Source: Hyphomicrobiales bacterium
GTDB lineage: Bacteria > Pseudomonadota > Alphaproteobacteria > Rhizobiales > Rhizobiaceae
Direction: 5' to 3'
NCBI GenBank assembly: GCA_011087745.1
Contig: JAALLB010000012.1
Span: 1 to 16,234, forward strand
Length of the DNA stretch: 16,234 bases
In this document: in pieces, positions 13,237-16,234 of the stretch
Layout: every line of letters begins with the position of its first letter
How positions within the stretch are numbered: the stretch's first letter is position 1
The notes under the pieces: model-generated
The model's database searches: none
What the model was told of the DNA's origin: nothing
The model's input: the letters and a program-made list of their open reading frames with translations, nothing else
Made by a program: the position numbers and the translations under genes

Positions 13237-16125
13237 ATGCATAGCGAATTTGAATCAATTCCAAAACAACTTGAATCACTTTCTGAAGTTGATTTTGCAC
13301 AGTTAAGAGGTGAAGTTTGTGAGCAATTTGGCGAAAAATTTTCAAAGCATTCTGCGCTCATCAATTTCCTAACTGCCGTTTTTCAACTTTCCTCATATTT
13401 GAAGGACTGTGCTTTCAAGGAGCCTGATTTTGTTGCCGATTTAATTGAAGATGGTTTTCAGAAAAGCTTGGTTGCCATTCTGGTTGATACAAAGTCTTAC
13501 GGTTTCAATTTAGATAATGAAGCTGAATTAATGTCGTCGGTACGCGTCGCCAAACGCAAGCTTGCATTGCTTTGCGGTCTTGCTGACTTGGGTGGATGGT
13601 GGAATGGAAATCAGGTTACAACAGCACTTTCTGATTTTGCCAAAATATCTTTATCAACCTGTTTGGATTTTGTTTTGTTGCAAAACCACAACCAGGATAC
13701 CTTGGTTTTATCAAGCCCCAAATCTCCTCAGGTAGATTGCGGATTTATAATTCTTGGAATGGGAAAACTTGGTGGAAGTGAACTCAATTACTCAAGTGAT
13801 ATTGATCTCATTTTTCTATTTGATGATACTTCTAAAATTACACTGAATACGGACGACCCAATTCGCCTTCTTTCTCGAATGGCAAAACAGTTGATCAAGT
13901 TGATGCAGGAACGAACGCGCGATGGATATGTGTTCCGAATGGACTTGCGATTACGACCGGATCCATCATCGACTCCACTCGTCATTCCGCTAGTTGCCGC
14001 GCTCAATTATTATGAGGGCCAGGGGCAAAACTGGGAGCGCGCTGCTATGATTAAGGCACGAGCTGTTGCAGGCGACATCAAGGCAGGCGAAGCTTTTTTA
14101 ACAGAACTCTCACCTTTTATCTGGCGCAAGTATTTGGATTTTGCAGCAATCAATGATGTGCAATCTATCAAGCGTCAAATTCATGCCCACAAAGGCCATG
14201 GCAACATTGCAGTTCTTGGTCATAATATTAAGCTTGGGCGAGGCGGCATTCGTGAAATTGAATTTTTTGCCCAAACCCAGCAATTAATTGCAGGAGGTCG
14301 AAATACCCAACTCAGAAAAAATGAGACAATTGCTGCCCTGCATTCTTTATACGAAAATAGCTGGATAGAAGAACAGGCGTTGGTAGATCTTACACAAGCC
14401 TATTGGTTTCTCAGAAATACCGAACATCGGTTGCAGATGGTCGATGACGGGCAAATCCATATTTTACCCGATAAGATGGATGGCCTGAAGCGAATTTCCC
14501 TCATGTCAGGCGAAGCAAACGTAGAAAATTTCTCAAATTCAATTCGTTCAACACTGGAAATGGTTGAAAAACATTATTCAGAACTGTTCGAGACGGCGAC
14601 CGACTTGGGTTCCAAGGATGGAAACCTTGTCTTTACAGGCGACGATGATGATCCTGAAACTCTAAACAACTTGGCAAAAATGGGTTTTGAACGACCTGAT
14701 GAAATCATCAAAATAGTCAAAATCTGGCATAAAGCACGCATTCCGGCTTTGAGAGCCACTCAAGCACGGGAATTGCTAACTGAATTAGTGCCAGATCTGC
14801 TTACGTCATTCTCAACGGCAAATAATCCAGATGAGGTCGTTTTCACATTTGATCGGTTCTTGTCAGGCCTGCCAGCTGGCATACAGCTGTTTTCAATATT
14901 GAAGAATAACCCAAGCTTGGCTGATTTGCTTATTAAGATTCTCAGCGCAGCACCGCGGTTAGCAGATCAAATATCACAAAAGCCGCATGTTTTTGATGCG
15001 ATGATAGATCCTCAGTTTGGCAAAGGTGCGCTTTCAAAGGAAACTCTGAATAATATCCTCAATGCCAGTCTTGAAAACTCACCGGACTACGAAGCTGCGC
15101 TGTATGAGGCCCGGCGGTTTTTTTCCCAAACCCAGTTTATGATTGGCTGTCAGTTTTTCGCAGGAACACTCTCTGTTGAAAATGCGGCCAAAGCATTTTC
15201 AGTACTCGCCGAGGTTATCATAAATTCCATGTTAAATTTGGTCAGCAAGGAGTTTGAACATCGTCACGGTGTTGTTGAAGGTTCGAAAATTTGCATTCTC
15301 GGAATGGGTAGATTGGGCAGTTATGAGCTAACGGCTACTTCTGATTTGGACCTCATATTTTTGTATGATTTTGATCCAGAAGTAGATGAATCAAATGGAA
15401 AAAAACCACTAGCAAGCTCATTGTATTTCATACGGCTAATGCAGCGTTTCATATCTGCAATGAGTTCTCCAACTTCAGAAGGCAAGCTGTTCGAATTGGA
15501 TTTCAGGTTGCGACCATCCGGTAATGCTGGACCACTGGCTACTCATATTGAAGGGTTTTTGAAATATCAACGCGAAGAAGCCTGGATATGGGAGGCCCAA
15601 TCATTGACCGGGGCAAGAGCTGTGGCAGGAGATCCTGATCTCTCCAAAATGGTGGAGGCTGAAATTCCAATAATCCTGGAAAATCATAAAAATAGGGATG
15701 TATTGAAAGAAGATATCTTTGACATGCGCAACCGTATTGAGAAGGAAAAAGGTAGCAAGGATATATGGGATTTAAAGAGCGTTGCGGGTGGCTTGCTGGA
15801 TATTGAATTTATTGCTCAATGGCTGGCCATAAAGAATGGCAGTGCTGGCATCACAGGGACGAAGCACATAATTCAAGATGAAAAACACAAAGAAATTTCT
15901 GATGATGTGCGTGAGAAGCTGCTGCATGCATTTGACTTATTCAATTCACTGCTTCAAATGCAGCGCATATGCATTGGTAATTTGTTTGATATCAAAACGA
16001 CATCAACCGGATATACGGAAATTATTTGCTCCAGCATGGATATGCCTGATCTAACTGCGGCAGAAGCCTACCTGAAAACACTTCAAAAAGAAGTGCGGGA
16101 GATTTTTACAGGCCTTTTAAAATAA
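13237..16125 (+). CDS. glnE: Bifunctional glutamine synthetase adenylyltransferase/adenylyl-removing enzyme GlnE
   Basis: GlnE switches glutamine synthetase off by adenylylating it and on again by phosphorolytic removal, in response to PII and glutamine. The 962-residue length is normal. Both halves carry nucleotidyltransferase signatures. The N-terminal (removing) half has 'GMGKLGGSELNYSSDIDL' with D188 and D190, RLRPDPSS (238-245), and 'GRGGIREIEFF' (334-344). The C-terminal (transferring) half has 'GMGRLGSYELTATSDLDL' with D703 and D705, RLRPSGNAGPL (757-767), and 'SVAGGLLDIEFIAQW' (848-862). It starts one base after the kinase stop, without a separate promoter or good ribosome binding site, so it is likely the last gene of the RR-HK-glnE operon. 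Confidence 0.96.
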   Translation: MHSEFESIPKQLESLSEVDFAQLRGEVCEQFGEKFSKHSALINFLTAVFQLSSYLKDCAFKEPDFVADLIEDGFQKSLVAILVDTKSYGFNLDNEAELMSSVRVAKRKLALLCGLADLGGWWNGNQVTTALSDFAKISLSTCLDFVLLQNHNQDTLVLSSPKSPQVDCGFIILGMGKLGGSELNYSSDIDLIFLFDDTSKITLNTDDPIRLLSRMAKQLIKLMQERTRDGYVFRMDLRLRPDPSSTPLVIPLVAALNYYEGQGQNWERAAMIKARAVAGDIKAGEAFLTELSPFIWRKYLDFAAINDVQSIKRQIHAHKGHGNIAVLGHNIKLGRGGIREIEFFAQTQQLIAGGRNTQLRKNETIAALHSLYENSWIEEQALVDLTQAYWFLRNTEHRLQMVDDGQIHILPDKMDGLKRISLMSGEANVENFSNSIRSTLEMVEKHYSELFETATDLGSKDGNLVFTGDDDDPETLNNLAKMGFERPDEIIKIVKIWHKARIPALRATQARELLTELVPDLLTSFSTANNPDEVVFTFDRFLSGLPAGIQLFSILKNNPSLADLLIKILSAAPRLADQISQKPHVFDAMIDPQFGKGALSKETLNNILNASLENSPDYEAALYEARRFFSQTQFMIGCQFFAGTLSVENAAKAFSVLAEVIINSMLNLVSKEFEHRHGVVEGSKICILGMGRLGSYELTATSDLDLIFLYDFDPEVDESNGKKPLASSLYFIRLMQRFISAMSSPTSEGKLFELDFRLRPSGNAGPLATHIEGFLKYQREEAWIWEAQSLTGARAVAGDPDLSKMVEAEIPIILENHKNRDVLKEDIFDMRNRIEKEKGSKDIWDLKSVAGGLLDIEFIAQWLAIKNGSAGITGTKHIIQDEKHKEISDDVREKLLHAFDLFNSLLQMQRICIGNLFDIKTTSTGYTEIICSSMDMPDLTAAEAYLKTLQKEVREIFTGLLK

Positions 16126-16154
16126 AAAAAGCTCCGAACCAGAAAGGTCCGGGG
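16123..16154 (-). terminator. Terminator for a convergent - strand gene
   Basis: Bases 16132-16140 and 16146-16154 form a nine-position stem with one mismatch and one possible wobble, around the loop AGAAA. On the - strand the hairpin is followed by a T-run (the complement of the A-run at 16124-16130). On the + strand no T-run follows, so it fits termination of a gene coming from the right. It may also stop glnE transcription less efficiently. Confidence 0.6.
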
Positions 16155-16180
16155 TGTAGTTGGCAGGGTAAACCAAAATT

Positions 16181-16234
16181 TCAATTATACTCCGAGTCCT
16201 TGAAAATCTGATTATTTGGGGTTGACGTTTCAGG
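16181..16234 (-). CDS. Possible C-terminal end of a convergent gene, unidentified
   Basis: On the - strand the last 54 bases read 17 sense codons and then TGA, giving 'PETSTPNNQIFKDSEYN'. The terminator lies about 27 bases downstream, the usual distance for a real gene end. Seventeen residues are too few to assign a family, and an alternative open frame crosses the terminator. Confidence 0.3.
   Translation of the reverse strand, partial: PETSTPNNQIFKDSEYN

Noticed and set aside
1..16234. CRISPR arrays, tRNA/rRNA genes, insertion sequences, toxin-antitoxin or defence genes
   Set aside because: No repeat-spacer pattern, clover-leaf gene, transposase or inverted terminal repeat was seen on either strand; intergenic gaps are all under about 120 bases.

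Overview
The window reads as ordinary chromosome from a low-GC, Rhizobiales-type (Hyphomicrobiales) alphaproteobacterium. No species can be named from it. The assignment rests on gene order: a FeuP/FeuQ-like two-component pair, the cycHJKL (ccmI-ccmE-ccmF-ccmH) cytochrome c maturation operon, a DegP/HtrA protease, a second OmpR-type regulator/kinase pair, then glnE. This order is familiar from rhizobia and their relatives. All confident genes lie on the + strand.

Layout. Positions 1-923 hold the C-terminal end of a gene transfer agent (GTA) or prophage host-specificity/baseplate protein, broken by a -1 frameshift near 585. A small two-helix membrane protein (935-1141) follows. Positions 1222-3513 encode a small secreted protein (FeuN-like candidate), response regulator FeuP and sensor kinase FeuQ. 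A glycine-zipper lipoprotein stands alone at 3586-4047. The tightly overlapped cycHJKL operon spans 4159-8159. At 8216-9448 lies an alpha/beta-hydrolase-OsmC fusion gene interrupted by one in-frame amber codon. degP (9568-11046) ends at a strong rho-independent terminator. Then come a second OmpR-type regulator, its kinase and glnE (11164-16125), with a 1-nt overlap and a 1-nt gap, which points to one coupled operon. The right edge has a hairpin with its T-run on the - strand, and possibly the last 17 codons of a convergent - strand gene.

How the genes work together. Most of the window concerns the envelope: two sensor kinases, a periplasmic quality-control protease, a surface lipoprotein and periplasmic heme attachment. 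glnE, the nitrogen-control enzyme for glutamine synthetase, appears co-transcribed with the second sensor pair. I see no CRISPR array, tRNA, rRNA, insertion sequence or defence island, and no gene-free stretch longer than about 120 bases. The points most worth checking are the two disrupted genes (GTA frameshift; hydrolase-OsmC amber codon, which separates the catalytic Ser and Asp from the His), the FeuN-like gene, the SD-poor starts just after TATAAA boxes, and the RR-HK-glnE coupling.
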